A program made the position numbers and the translations under genes. This document shows, piece by piece, positions 9,700-19,645 of a stretch of DNA of 64,000 nucleotides. The stretch lies in NCBI GenBank assembly GCA_016124235.1, contig WGOC01000017.1:62001-126000 (forward strand). The letters run 5' to 3'. Position 1 is the first letter of the stretch, and every line of letters begins with the position of its first letter. The notes beneath the pieces were generated by a model. It had not been told where the DNA came from, ran no database searches, and saw only the letters and a list, made by a program, of their open reading frames with translations. Source of the stretch: a bacterium. GTDB taxonomy: Bacteria > Verrucomicrobiota > Verrucomicrobiia > Limisphaerales > RI-55.

Positions 9700-9709
9700 C
9701 CAACGTGCC

Positions 9710-11497
<1,788 letters not shown>

Positions 11498-11500
<3 letters not shown>

Positions 11501-11523
11501 GCCGAACAAGCGTCCCCGGCTTA
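11498..11523 (+). terminator. Possible weak terminator overlapping the carB stop
   Basis: TAAGCCG / CGGCTTA form a 7-bp stem around a 12-base loop, beginning in the carB stop codon and followed by TTTC. A second hairpin (GCCGATCG / CGATCGGC, 11535-11563) lies just after. They occupy the 107-bp gap between two convergent genes and could serve either strand. Confidence 0.45.
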
Positions 11524-11607
11524 TTTCAATTGCGGCCGATCGCCAGCAATTTCGTCGATCGGCATGACATTCATCCGTCTTTGGTCCGGGTAGGCGGAGA
11601 ATCCATT

Positions 11608-14346
11608 CTACGCAGCTGTTTCCTCGCTCTGATGGTTGTGCGATTCCGGCAGCGGTCCTTTGTGGACGTTCCAACCACAACGACAAAGCAGGTTGATCAC
11701 GCACGGCAGCAGGGCCAAAGAAACGACCAGGCACGCAAATACTCCGATTGCCATCACGTAGCCCAACGTGGCGATGCCCTGATGTTGAGCCAACACCAGG
11801 CTGCCAAACCCGCACATCGTGGTAAGCGCGGAGACCAACACCGCCTTGCCCGTACTGCGCGCCAACATGCTCGGACAACGTTCCTCGGCGTAACGGTTGA
11901 GGATATGGATGCCATAGGTCACGCCGATGCCCACCAAGAGCGGAATGGTCATGATGTTGACGGGGTTGAAAGCGATGTCGAACACACCCATTACACCCAG
12001 CAACCAGGCGGTGCCGATCGCGACCGGCAGCAGCGCGAGCAACACCGTGGTCAGTGAACGAAAGTGCAACCACACCAGTGCGATCATGATGACCAGCGCG
12101 TACACCACCGCCTGTCGATAGCTGCGACTCAGCAGACCCAAATACTCGTAGAGCAAGACCGGACTACCGGTCACGTCCGGTGCGACCGTCCGCAATTCAC
12201 GAACAAACTCTTCCTGGTTCGCGCGTTGCCACACATTCTTGCGTGGATAAACCCGCAACAGCAAATGGCCGGTCTGACCCACAAACCGATTTCGCAAACT
12301 CAACGGCAGATCGGCAACCCCCAACGGACCGCGGTCATCCTGTCGTTGCAAAATGGAAATGGTATCGTGCAAATCGGCCAGCAGCGTTTGCTGATACGCT
12401 TCCAGTCGTGCCGCAGCGGTATTGGTATCGCCGTATTGCGTGCGTTGATAAAGGTCGTCCGTCTTTTGTTCGAGGCTCTGCAATTCATTTGCCATGTTTG
12501 TCTCGCCCTGACGCCGAATGTGGCCGGCGGCCAGTCCAAGATAGCCTTTCAATTTGAAAAGTGTTTCACCCAATGCCGGAAGATCCACCTTGGTCCGATC
12601 AATCACCGGGTGGCGTATTTGCGAGACCAGGGCCTTGATGTCGTGGACGAGCGTCAGTTTGCGTTGCTGATCGCCCGCCAGGTAGTCCGTCACGGATTCG
12701 ACGCTCGCAACCGATGGCAATTGGCGAAGCCGTTCTTCCAAGGCACCAGCATCCGTTCTGGACGCCGCGCTAACCGCCGCATAGATCACCGAGCGGTCGC
12801 CAGATTTCATTAGTTTCCGGGCGATTTCCACGGACGCGAGACCCCGTGATTGCAACTCGAGCGGATTGTATTCGAACCTGAGCTTGTGCACTTGCGTCAG
12901 CGCCAGGACCGTCAACACGAGACAAACGACGACCGTGCGACCGGGGCGGGCAAGCCAGCTTTGCTCAAAGCGTTGTCGACGCGAACCCCGATGGCGATTC
13001 TCGCGATCCAATACGTTCTGGCGTCCGCGCAGCAGCCAGATTGGCAGCAGTATCATCATCGGCACCAGGCAGACGAGCAACCCCACGCCAGAGATGACAC
13101 CCATTTCGCGAATGCCCTTGAATTGAGTGAAGGCCATCGCAAAGAACGATGCCGCCGTCGCCGCCGCTCCGGTGAGGACACCCGCTCCCGTGAAGACGAG
13201 TGCTTTGCGCATCGCCACGGGAGCCGGCCGGCCCTCGCGCAAATCCTCCTCGTAACGGGTGATCAAATGCACCCCAAAATCAATGGCCAACCCAATCAGA
13301 ATGGGTGCGAACGTGATCGAAATGATGTTTAAATGACCGACCAGAATGGCCGCAAATCCGAAGGCGTAGATGGTACCCAACACCAGACTGGCCATGGCCT
13401 TCAACGGTCGTCCCGTTTCCTGATACGCGGAAATAAAGATCATGGCGCACAATACCAATGCGAGGAGTGACGCCATCGTGATGTCGCGCCCGACTTGCCG
13501 GCGTTCGTCGAGCCGCAATACCGGCGGCCCGGTGACACCGACGTTATTGCCCGGCACTTCGGCCTGCGTTTGGGCGACCAGCACTCGCAAGCGACGAACG
13601 GCCTTCACCGTTAAATCGGGTTCGCGCGCCTGCGTCGTCAGCGTGAAAAAGCGGCCATCAGCAAACGACACATACTGGCTCGCCATCTTCAGGTCATTGC
13701 GAAACAGAACGGTCACGCCCGGCGACGAAGGCACGCCGACGTGTCCGACGGAATACAACGCGAGATCGATGACCCGATCCAGGGCCGGTGCGGCTTGCGC
13801 CAGTTCCACCGAATCACTCGGTGATGGATTTGTTATGGCTGAACGAAATCGATTGTTCACCAGCGTCAGCAGCGAATTCAGATTCGTGGAGGCGGTGACT
13901 GACTGGATCAGTGGTGTGTATTTCCGAAGATTGTCGCGAACGGACAAAAGGTTCGTCGCCGGCAGAAACAGCAGCGCCTTTGGCCCAAGCGTATCGAGGT
14001 CCGCCTTGTAAAACGTGTTGGTAAACAATTCCGGTTCCGCCAGAACCCGCGCTGCCAGGCGCTCGATGAACTGACGGTTCCGCTGCGGTTCGCTGCTTTC
14101 GACGAGCGCCAGAATCTCGTCCTGACGCGGAAACTCACGAAGAAAGCGCTGTTGGTTGCGGTAATACTCGAGGTCTTCACCCACCAGGTCCGTCAATTCC
14201 GTGCGCACCTCCAGTCGCATGGCCAGCAGCACGCAAACGACGGCCAACGCCAATTGAAAAATGACCAGCAGACGGCCATGGCGCTGCAGGAACTGCCAGA
14301 GCCCCTGCAGAATCCGCTCTGTTCTGTCTGGATGAAGACTGCGCAC
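11608..14346 (-). CDS. MMPL/RND-family exporter (HpnN-like)
   Basis: 912 residues, GTG start at 14346. Two matching halves, each with one helix, a large periplasmic domain and then a bundle of five helices: first helix LVIFQLALAVVCVLLAMRL, loop, helices from about residue 280 (ITMASLLALVLCAMIFISAY); second half starts with RTVVVCLVLTVLALTQVHKL. The motifs GLAIDFGVHLITRYEEDLREG and GIGVTYGIHILNRYAEER are the MMPL signatures in transmembrane helix 4 and its equivalent. The periplasmic part (NLLSVRDNLRKYTPLIQS) resembles the hopanoid-associated HpnN branch, suggesting export of a lipid or other hydrophobic compound at the inner membrane; the substrate is not determinable. It follows the deacetylase gene by 12 bases, so the two are probably cotranscribed. 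No hopanoid genes are adjacent. Confidence 0.87.
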   Translation of the reverse strand: MRSLHPDRTERILQGLWQFLQRHGRLLVIFQLALAVVCVLLAMRLEVRTELTDLVGEDLEYYRNQQRFLREFPRQDEILALVESSEPQRNRQFIERLAARVLAEPELFTNTFYKADLDTLGPKALLFLPATNLLSVRDNLRKYTPLIQSVTASTNLNSLLTLVNNRFRSAITNPSPSDSVELAQAAPALDRVIDLALYSVGHVGVPSSPGVTVLFRNDLKMASQYVSFADGRFFTLTTQAREPDLTVKAVRRLRVLVAQTQAEVPGNNVGVTGPPVLRLDERRQVGRDITMASLLALVLCAMIFISAYQETGRPLKAMASLVLGTIYAFGFAAILVGHLNIISITFAPILIGLAIDFGVHLITRYEEDLREGRPAPVAMRKALVFTGAGVLTGAAATAASFFAMAFTQFKGIREMGVISGVGLLVCLVPMMILLPIWLLRGRQNVLDRENRHRGSRRQRFEQSWLARPGRTVVVCLVLTVLALTQVHKLRFEYNPLELQSRGLASVEIARKLMKSGDRSVIYAAVSAASRTDAGALEERLRQLPSVASVESVTDYLAGDQQRKLTLVHDIKALVSQIRHPVIDRTKVDLPALGETLFKLKGYLGLAAGHIRRQGETNMANELQSLEQKTDDLYQRTQYGDTNTAAARLEAYQQTLLADLHDTISILQRQDDRGPLGVADLPLSLRNRFVGQTGHLLLRVYPRKNVWQRANQEEFVRELRTVAPDVTGSPVLLYEYLGLLSRSYRQAVVYALVIMIALVWLHFRSLTTVLLALLPVAIGTAWLLGVMGVFDIAFNPVNIMTIPLLVGIGVTYGIHILNRYAEERCPSMLARSTGKAVLVSALTTMCGFGSLVLAQHQGIATLGYVMAIGVFACLVVSLALLPCVINLLCRCGWNVHKGPLPESHNHQSEETAA

Positions 14347-14358
14347 CGTCGCTCAATC

Positions 14359-15228
14359 TTACTCGCCGTGGATCATTTTAATTCGTTCCCGAATGATCGC
14401 CTCAGGATCAGCCAGTTTCTTTGACGGATCAACAAATCGTGAGAGGTCCCGCATGGCAAGCACTTGATAACCTTCATTTTTCAGAAACTGCATGTAACCG
14501 GTGAACCGCTCGAGGGGTGTGTTGACCCACGGATGGGCGTGATCGGGGACGCCGTGAAATTGGATCACCGGCACGGTGCCCTTGCCCGCGCGCGCCAGAG
14601 CCTTTTTGAAATCTGCGATCGTCCAGGTCGGCCGGGCATCGCCGGCAGTAGGAATGAGCAGCGGATGATCTTTGCCGGGTTCATAAGCGACCCCGCCGCC
14701 TTCGTCATAACTGTATTCCGGGGAACCACCGCGCCGGGCAAACTGAATTCCCATCGACGCGAGGATCGGCAACGCGTCCACATGAAACGCATTGCCCGGA
14801 TACGCAAAGCTGACCGGTTTGGGAATGTCGTGCTTTCGGCAATCCTCGTTGATCGCCTCGAGTTGTTCCTTCACTTGCGGCAAGGTCTTTTCAGTGATGC
14901 CCATGTGGTCGCGGGTGTGATTGCCGATCTCGAAGCCGTCATCGTTCAGCGTCTTGATCTGGTCCCACGTCATGTAGTCCTGTTTGTTGGTTTTGAAATC
15001 AAAGCCCTCGGTGATGAAAAACGTGGCGTGAAACCCAAGCCGCTTTAACAGCGGCCGCACATTCGTGAACTGCGACCGGACGGAATCGTCAAACGTCAGC
15101 ACCACGACTTTATCGGGAACCGGCTCAAGTGACTTCTGACCCGCAATAATTTGCCCCCCAACGGCCGCGAGGACACTCAAGCAAAACGCCGCCATCGCTC
15201 GTCGCAAAATGTCGTTTAGAAATCTCAT
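14359..15228 (-). CDS. Secreted polysaccharide deacetylase (NodB fold)
   Basis: 289 residues with an N-terminal hydrophobic signal segment (residues 10-28). The NodB domain has motif 1 LTFDDS (D47, D48) and the zinc histidines in IGNHTRDHMG (H104, H108), plus a later FHGVPDH segment. The family removes N- or O-acetyl groups from polysaccharides or peptidoglycan with a divalent metal. It lies immediately upstream of the MMPL exporter on the same strand and 38 bases downstream of the unknown secreted protein at 15267, suggesting a three-gene envelope-related unit. Substrate unknown. Confidence 0.88.
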   Translation of the reverse strand: MRFLNDILRRAMAAFCLSVLAAVGGQIIAGQKSLEPVPDKVVVLTFDDSVRSQFTNVRPLLKRLGFHATFFITEGFDFKTNKQDYMTWDQIKTLNDDGFEIGNHTRDHMGITEKTLPQVKEQLEAINEDCRKHDIPKPVSFAYPGNAFHVDALPILASMGIQFARRGGSPEYSYDEGGGVAYEPGKDHPLLIPTAGDARPTWTIADFKKALARAGKGTVPVIQFHGVPDHAHPWVNTPLERFTGYMQFLKNEGYQVLAMRDLSRFVDPSKKLADPEAIIRERIKMIHGE

Positions 15229-15266
15229 AAGGCAATGATCAGCCGAAGGCCGACGACTGCAACAGA

Positions 15267-16973
15267 TTATTCGAGTTTGAGGTGGATGACGTGTCGATAG
15301 CCGGAGATCGGCCGCCCGTCGTTGACATCGATGTCGAAATCCTCATGGCGATCAAAGCACCGATAAACTTCCCTGAAAACGTTCTGCACCAGGCGGCGAT
15401 ATTTCTGAGACGACTCGTTTTGACGTTCCTTATCCATTTCTCGAACCCACCAAAGATTGCGCAGGGAAATGAAATACCCGTTCGGAATAAGGATCAGGGT
15501 GTCGAGTTTGGGTGGTTTGCCGTAGATTGACGGACGCGGGTGCTCCCGCTTGTGGTCGCGAACCTTGCGCGCCAGTTCCAATTGCTCTGGCCACGGCACA
15601 TGATGATCGTGATCGGACGTCCAGAACCAGAGGTAACGTGCGCCCATGTCGTACGCCAGAGTCAGTGCTCGATCCGAAAATGCGGGGTCGGCCTGGCCAT
15701 AAATCGCCGTCCCCCAATTACCACCAAACCGTCGAGCCGCTCCACGCATGATGGCGTAATGAAAGCGCAACAATTCATCCGGCGTGTGCTTTCGATCAAT
15801 GCCGGTGTAAGCAGCAACCTTCTCGTCGAAATCCGGCAACTGGTAACGTCCTTCGTGGACAAATCCGATCGCGCCACCAGCAAATTGGTAATGCGCGATG
15901 TCGTCGTATGTTTCCCACGAAGGATAGTCCCATTGCTGGATCTTCATGTCGCCCAGATTGAAGCCGAGCTGGCGCAGCTGTTTGTCAAACGCCCATGATC
16001 CGTAATTGCCATCGCTGTCATACGTGGTCCGCGTACGTTTGGCGATCAGCGCTGCTGCGTCCGAAAAGTAGCGCAGCGTGTTGTGGATATTCGTGTCGCC
16101 AACCATGAGAATCGACGGTTCGTCCATGAACATGACCGGTCCCAGATAGTTGGCGCGGAAGAGATCGGCCGGAAAATGGATGACCGGCTTGGCCATCGGA
16201 TGGCGGATGTAGAAAACCGGTTCATCGCGCACCCATGCTTCCTGGTGCGGTTTCAGCGTGAACAGGTTCATGCCGGCATCAATCATCGTTCGATAGTCGT
16301 CCTCCTTGAATTCCACGTACGTGTAATCCTGTTTTCCCGGTTCCTGTGGAAGGCGATGGCCTTCGGCGTCTTTGAAATTGCGACTCGTCCCCACCAGACA
16401 TTCGCGATCCAGCGACAACAATTTCACATCTTTCCAAGCCGGCCATTCAGCGGGGCCGGTCGAAACTAACGTCAGGACCTGACCGAGGAACTCGACCGTC
16501 TGCGGAACACCATCTTGATAATGCGTGGCGGCGCTCGGATGGGGTACGAAATCGCGTTGAAAATCCGCCCAACCCGGGAGCAACGCGCGTTGGGTGTGCT
16601 CGTCGCGATACTCAAGCGCTTCACCGGTTTCAGGCAGATGCAGTTGATAGCGTTGGAATTTGACATCCCCCGACTGGCGTTCGAGTGGCGAGCGATCGGT
16701 CAGCGCACGCAACTCAAACAACGGCGCTTCGGTTTGTTCAACGCCCCTGCGGGCTTCGATCTGCCACCATTGGCTCCCAGGATTTTTGTCGGTGCTTTCC
16801 TTGGGGCCGATGATAATGTCGACGGAATTGAAATCGGGTGGCTTGTCGTGCTGCGCAGATAGGACCAGGTAACGGGCGCGTTGGACGGCCGGCGCGGCGT
16901 GCGACTCGATTGGGTAAAGCGTGACCGCGCACAAGGTGAAAATGATCGCTCTTGCGAATGCTCGGGAAATCAT
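15267..16973 (-). CDS. Secreted protein of unknown function, possibly a TIM-barrel hydrolase
   Basis: 568 residues from the ATG at 16973, chosen because it begins a clean signal peptide (MISRAFARAIIFTLCAV ... SHAAPA). A further in-frame extension to 17057 runs into a dispersed repeat and encodes the repeat-derived peptide TGWKPVLP, so it is not native. An N-terminal ~200 residues look beta-rich. The C-terminal half has the feel of a glycosidase-like TIM barrel (MFMDEPSILMVGD, GGNWGTAIYGQ, YDMGARYLWFWTSDHDHHVPWPEQ) with many Trp, His and Asp residues. I cannot assign a family. The 38-bp gap to the deacetylase gene suggests cotranscription. Confidence 0.8.
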   Translation of the reverse strand: MISRAFARAIIFTLCAVTLYPIESHAAPAVQRARYLVLSAQHDKPPDFNSVDIIIGPKESTDKNPGSQWWQIEARRGVEQTEAPLFELRALTDRSPLERQSGDVKFQRYQLHLPETGEALEYRDEHTQRALLPGWADFQRDFVPHPSAATHYQDGVPQTVEFLGQVLTLVSTGPAEWPAWKDVKLLSLDRECLVGTSRNFKDAEGHRLPQEPGKQDYTYVEFKEDDYRTMIDAGMNLFTLKPHQEAWVRDEPVFYIRHPMAKPVIHFPADLFRANYLGPVMFMDEPSILMVGDTNIHNTLRYFSDAAALIAKRTRTTYDSDGNYGSWAFDKQLRQLGFNLGDMKIQQWDYPSWETYDDIAHYQFAGGAIGFVHEGRYQLPDFDEKVAAYTGIDRKHTPDELLRFHYAIMRGAARRFGGNWGTAIYGQADPAFSDRALTLAYDMGARYLWFWTSDHDHHVPWPEQLELARKVRDHKREHPRPSIYGKPPKLDTLILIPNGYFISLRNLWWVREMDKERQNESSQKYRRLVQNVFREVYRCFDRHEDFDIDVNDGRPISGYRHVIHLKLE

Positions 16974-17013
16974 GGGGAAGTTATGCCACTGGCGTGCGCA
17001 ACTGCCCAGCCCC

Positions 17014-17179
17014 AAGGGTAGGACAGGCTTCCAGCCTGTCTCGTGGCGCGACCTCAATTCGGAGCGTCAACAATCAATCGGATGAGCCTAACGCTTTTCT
17101 GTATGCGGTTGGCGCATTGACAACCAGGAGACGGATTCCGGATTCGATGAAGACAGGCTGGAAGCCTGTCCTACCCTTC
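17014..17179. repeat. REPIN-like inverted pair of palindromic repeats
   Basis: A 27-base unit at 17014-17040 recurs perfectly in inverted orientation at 17153-17179, with 112 bp between. Each unit contains its own palindromic core, ACAGGC-TTCCA-GCCTGT. Such doublets of REP sequences in opposite orientation are typical of REPINs mobilised by RAYT transposases. The pair fills the gap between two genes and extends the open frame of the 15267 gene upstream. No RAYT gene is in the window. Confidence 0.85.
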
Positions 17180-17202
17180 TCGCGCCACGATGAGCCAGTC
17201 TG

Positions 17203-18003
17203 CTATCGCAGCCAGCCGACCAGATCAAATTCGAAGATCAGTTGTATGCCGGTGATAAACGTCAACGCGTAGACAAATTTCAAAAAGACCTTTTCCGGAA
17301 TACGACGGTTCAACCACACGCCCAACCAGACTCCCAGCGGAACCAGCGGCAGATAAATCAGCGTCACCTGCAGCGTCGACCAATTGATGATCGCACTGGG
17401 CGTGAACAAGGGAAGATTGATCATCGTCCGGTCGATCAGGAAGAACGGCATTTTGATCCAGTTGATCCAGAAAAAGATCAGGACGTTGGTGCCGACAAAC
17501 AGTTCCTTGGGCAATCGTTGGGGAATCAAAAACATACTCACCACCGGCCCGGCACCGTGGGCGAACGTGGAAGTCACTCCCGCCCCCATACCGAACGGCA
17601 CACCAAGTCGATGGTTCGGCGAAAAAGTTCCTTCCGCTCGAAAGATGTAATCCTTCACCAACTGAAAAATGACAAACGTCACCGCCAACACACCAATGAC
17701 AACATTGAACTGCCGTTTGGAAAACACACCAATCAACTGCACACCGACCAATACGCCAAGCACGACGCCGGGCAGAAGGTACTTCAGGTTTTTTTTGTCC
17801 CACTTGCCCCAGTAGTGGTACATCGAAAAGGCGTCGCCCGCACAGAGCAACGGCAACAGAATCCCGATCGCGGCCTTGGGTCCGAACACCAGCGCACAAA
17901 GCGGTGTGGTCAACATGCCAAGACCACCGCCAAACCCCGCTTTGGACAGGCCGATGAAGACCACTCCCACCGCGGCAAAAATCCATGAGTGAGCGTCGGG
18001 CAC
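17203..18003 (-). CDS. TauE/SafE (TSUP) family membrane permease
   Basis: 266 residues, GTG start at 18003. About eight predicted helices arranged as two repeated halves; the first half begins VVFIGLSKAGFGGGLGML and the second GVPFGMGAGVTSTFAHGAGP, matching the duplicated G-rich motif of the 4-toluenesulfonate uptake permease family. Members move sulfite, sulfoacetate or other organosulfur anions across the inner membrane. No sulfur-metabolism gene is adjacent, so the substrate is open. The gene is divergent from nrdR, with about 150 bp between. Confidence 0.88.
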   Translation of the reverse strand: MPDAHSWIFAAVGVVFIGLSKAGFGGGLGMLTTPLCALVFGPKAAIGILLPLLCAGDAFSMYHYWGKWDKKNLKYLLPGVVLGVLVGVQLIGVFSKRQFNVVIGVLAVTFVIFQLVKDYIFRAEGTFSPNHRLGVPFGMGAGVTSTFAHGAGPVVSMFLIPQRLPKELFVGTNVLIFFWINWIKMPFFLIDRTMINLPLFTPSAIINWSTLQVTLIYLPLVPLGVWLGVWLNRRIPEKVFLKFVYALTFITGIQLIFEFDLVGWLR

Positions 18004-18093
18004 GGGAACCGTTTACGAGGGGCGGCCGGCGAAGTCGAGGAGCGATTGTCTCGATTAGCGCAGCTCAACAATTCCATCGCAGGGCTTGACGCA

Positions 18094-18107
18094 TCAACAT
18101 ATGGTGT
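18094..18107 (+). promoter_or_regulatory. Possible degenerate NrdR box
   Basis: TCAACATATGGTGT resembles the NrdR operator ACACWATATWGTGT: the central ATAT and the right half (GTGT) match, the left half is poor. It lies 48 bases upstream of nrdR, where autoregulation would place it. No ribonucleotide reductase gene is in the window to compare. Confidence 0.3.
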
Positions 18108-18154
18108 GTTAGCTCGATGACAGGCCCAATTAGTAGATGGCATTCTGTTGAATT

Positions 18155-18610
18155 ATGCGCTGCCCAAAGTGCGGCTGTTTGGAAGATAAGGTAATTGATT
18201 CTCGTTCCTCGAAGGAAGGGGCCACCATCCGCCGCCGCCGCGAATGCTTGAAGTGTGCGCATCGGTTCACCACCTACGAAGAGATCGAACACGGAGAATT
18301 GATGGTGGTAAAACGAGACGGTCGGCGCGAAGTGTTTTCCCGGGAAAAGCTGCTGACCGGCGTCACGAAGGCCTGCCAGAAACGACCGGTCAGTCCCGAG
18401 GAAATCGACAACCTGGTTGCCGATATTGTGGCCGAAGTCAGCAGCAAATACGAACGCGAAGTGCCTGGTGCCGAAATCGGCGAAAGGGTGATGAACGGCC
18501 TTCGCGAAATCGACGATGTGGCTTACGTGCGTTACGCCAGCGTTTATCGCCGGTTCGAAGAAGCCACTCAATTCGTCCACGAAGTAAATAAACTGGAAAA
18601 AGGCACATGA
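18155..18610 (+). CDS. nrdR: Transcriptional repressor NrdR
   Basis: 151 residues, the normal NrdR length. An N-terminal zinc ribbon (C3, C6, C31, C34: MRCPKCG ... ECLKC) with the basic stretch ATIRRRRE is followed by an ATP-cone (VVKRDGRREVFSREKLLTGV ... EIDDVAYVRYASVYRRFEE). NrdR senses ATP/dATP and represses ribonucleotide reductase operons. The gene overlaps the next by four bases (ATGA at 18607-18610), so the unknown protein downstream is translationally coupled to it. thyA, another DNA-precursor gene, lies 3.7 kb further on the same strand. Confidence 0.97.
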   Translation: MRCPKCGCLEDKVIDSRSSKEGATIRRRRECLKCAHRFTTYEEIEHGELMVVKRDGRREVFSREKLLTGVTKACQKRPVSPEEIDNLVADIVAEVSSKYEREVPGAEIGERVMNGLREIDDVAYVRYASVYRRFEEATQFVHEVNKLEKGT

Positions 18611-19170
18611 TCCAACTGCACCCTGATTACCTCCTGTTTGAACTGCCCAATGGCGACTCCGTGCCGTGCTCTGCGGAAACCGTGACTCTCGAATTGATTG
18701 GCGACGCCGCGGAGAATCTTGATCCGGAAGTCATCAAGAACGCCGCCGCCGCGGTGCTGCATTATTTCCAACAGGATCTCAAACGCGAGAGCGTCTCGGT
18801 CGGCGAATTTTCGGAGGCACTCGGCGAGGTCTTGCGCGGGTTCGGGTTCAAGATCGCCACTGCGGATGAGGAATCCTCTGCCGCCGTGACGACCGTCCAG
18901 GCAGATTTGAGCAGTCTCGCCCAGGAACTCGACGATGGTGGTGAGCTGTTCTTCTTCGCGCGTCTTCGGGACGAACTACGGCGGAAACTTCCTGAATCGA
19001 ACGGCGGTCGGCTGCAGCTGTCCGGTTTGCGCCCATGCGTCAAACATTTGCTGGGCGCGAGCCGCTGGTCACCGCGATGCGAAGGGCTCAGCGATCGCAT
19101 CGTCGGCTACGTCCGCGACTGCCTGACTCACGAGACCTCGCCCAACGACTGCGCCGTCATCATCCGCTAG
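18607..19170 (+). CDS. Unknown protein translationally coupled to NrdR
   Basis: 187 residues, no signal peptide or membrane helix. I do not recognise a family. The N-terminal part (LHPDYLLFELPNGDSVPCSA) is followed by alternating helices, including VSVGEFSEALGEVLRGFGF; its spacing faintly recalls the helical second half of an ATP-cone (compare EVPGAEIGERVMNGLREID in NrdR), but this is only an impression. The middle holds an acidic, Asp/Glu-rich segment; the C-terminus contains two cysteines (RPCVKHLL, SPRCEGL) and a third in RDCLTH. The ATGA overlap with nrdR indicates coordinated expression and perhaps a joint role in nucleotide-pool control. Confidence 0.8.
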   Translation: MIQLHPDYLLFELPNGDSVPCSAETVTLELIGDAAENLDPEVIKNAAAAVLHYFQQDLKRESVSVGEFSEALGEVLRGFGFKIATADEESSAAVTTVQADLSSLAQELDDGGELFFFARLRDELRRKLPESNGGRLQLSGLRPCVKHLLGASRWSPRCEGLSDRIVGYVRDCLTHETSPNDCAVIIR

Positions 19171-19200
19171 GCTCCTATCGGGGAATTTCCGATTGGAGCC
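19170..19200 (+). terminator. Hairpin after the nrdR operon, terminator-like without T-run
   Basis: GGCTCC-T-ATCGG / CCGAT-T-GGAGCC form an 11-bp stem with one T-T mismatch around a 7-base loop, starting at the stop codon of the unknown gene. No T-tract follows, so it may act as a factor-assisted terminator or a 3'-end stabiliser. Confidence 0.5.
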
Positions 19201-19239
19201 CCCGCCATCGCAGCCTACACTCCCCCACGGGATTTGCTT

Positions 19240-19584
19240 ATGAGCCGAACTTTATTCGAGAAGATCGCGGCGCGCGAAATCAACGCGGACATTGTTTACG
19301 AGGACAACCAGGTCCTGGCGTTCAAGGATATCAACCCCCAGGCGCCCGTGCACATCTTGATCGTGCCCAAGAAACCGATTCCGCGAATTGCCGAGGCGGG
19401 ACCCTGGGACAACCAAATGCTGGGCCATCTGCTGACCAAAGCCGCGGAAGTCGCGCATCAGGCCGGCCTCGGGAATTCCGGCTATCGCCTGGTGATCAAC
19501 AACGGTCCCGACGCCGGCGAATCCGTACCCCATTTGCATTGCCACATTCTCGGCGGCCGCCAATTGGAATGGCCGCCCGGTTGA
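19240..19584 (+). CDS. HIT-family nucleotide-binding protein (HinT-like)
   Basis: 114 residues from the ATG at 19240 (a TTG two codons upstream is in frame). All HINT landmarks are present: the N-terminal TLFEKIAAREI, YEDNQVLAFKDINPQAPVH, IVPKKPI, GYRLVINNGPDAGESVPHLH and the histidine triad H98-L-H100-C-H102. HINT proteins hydrolyse AMP-lysine and other purine phosphoramidates in the cytoplasm. The 62-bp gap to the next gene contains no obvious terminator. Confidence 0.95.
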   Translation: MSRTLFEKIAAREINADIVYEDNQVLAFKDINPQAPVHILIVPKKPIPRIAEAGPWDNQMLGHLLTKAAEVAHQAGLGNSGYRLVINNGPDAGESVPHLHCHILGGRQLEWPPG

Positions 19585-19645
19585 GGAAGATCGGACTTTT
19601 CCAATTTTAGGTGATGATGCCGTCAGCGGACGCAGTCCAACGCCC

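Noticed and set aside
16974..17057. N-terminal extension of the 15267 gene containing TGWKPVLP
   Set aside because: It is translated from the REP-like repeat; a proper signal peptide starts at 16973.
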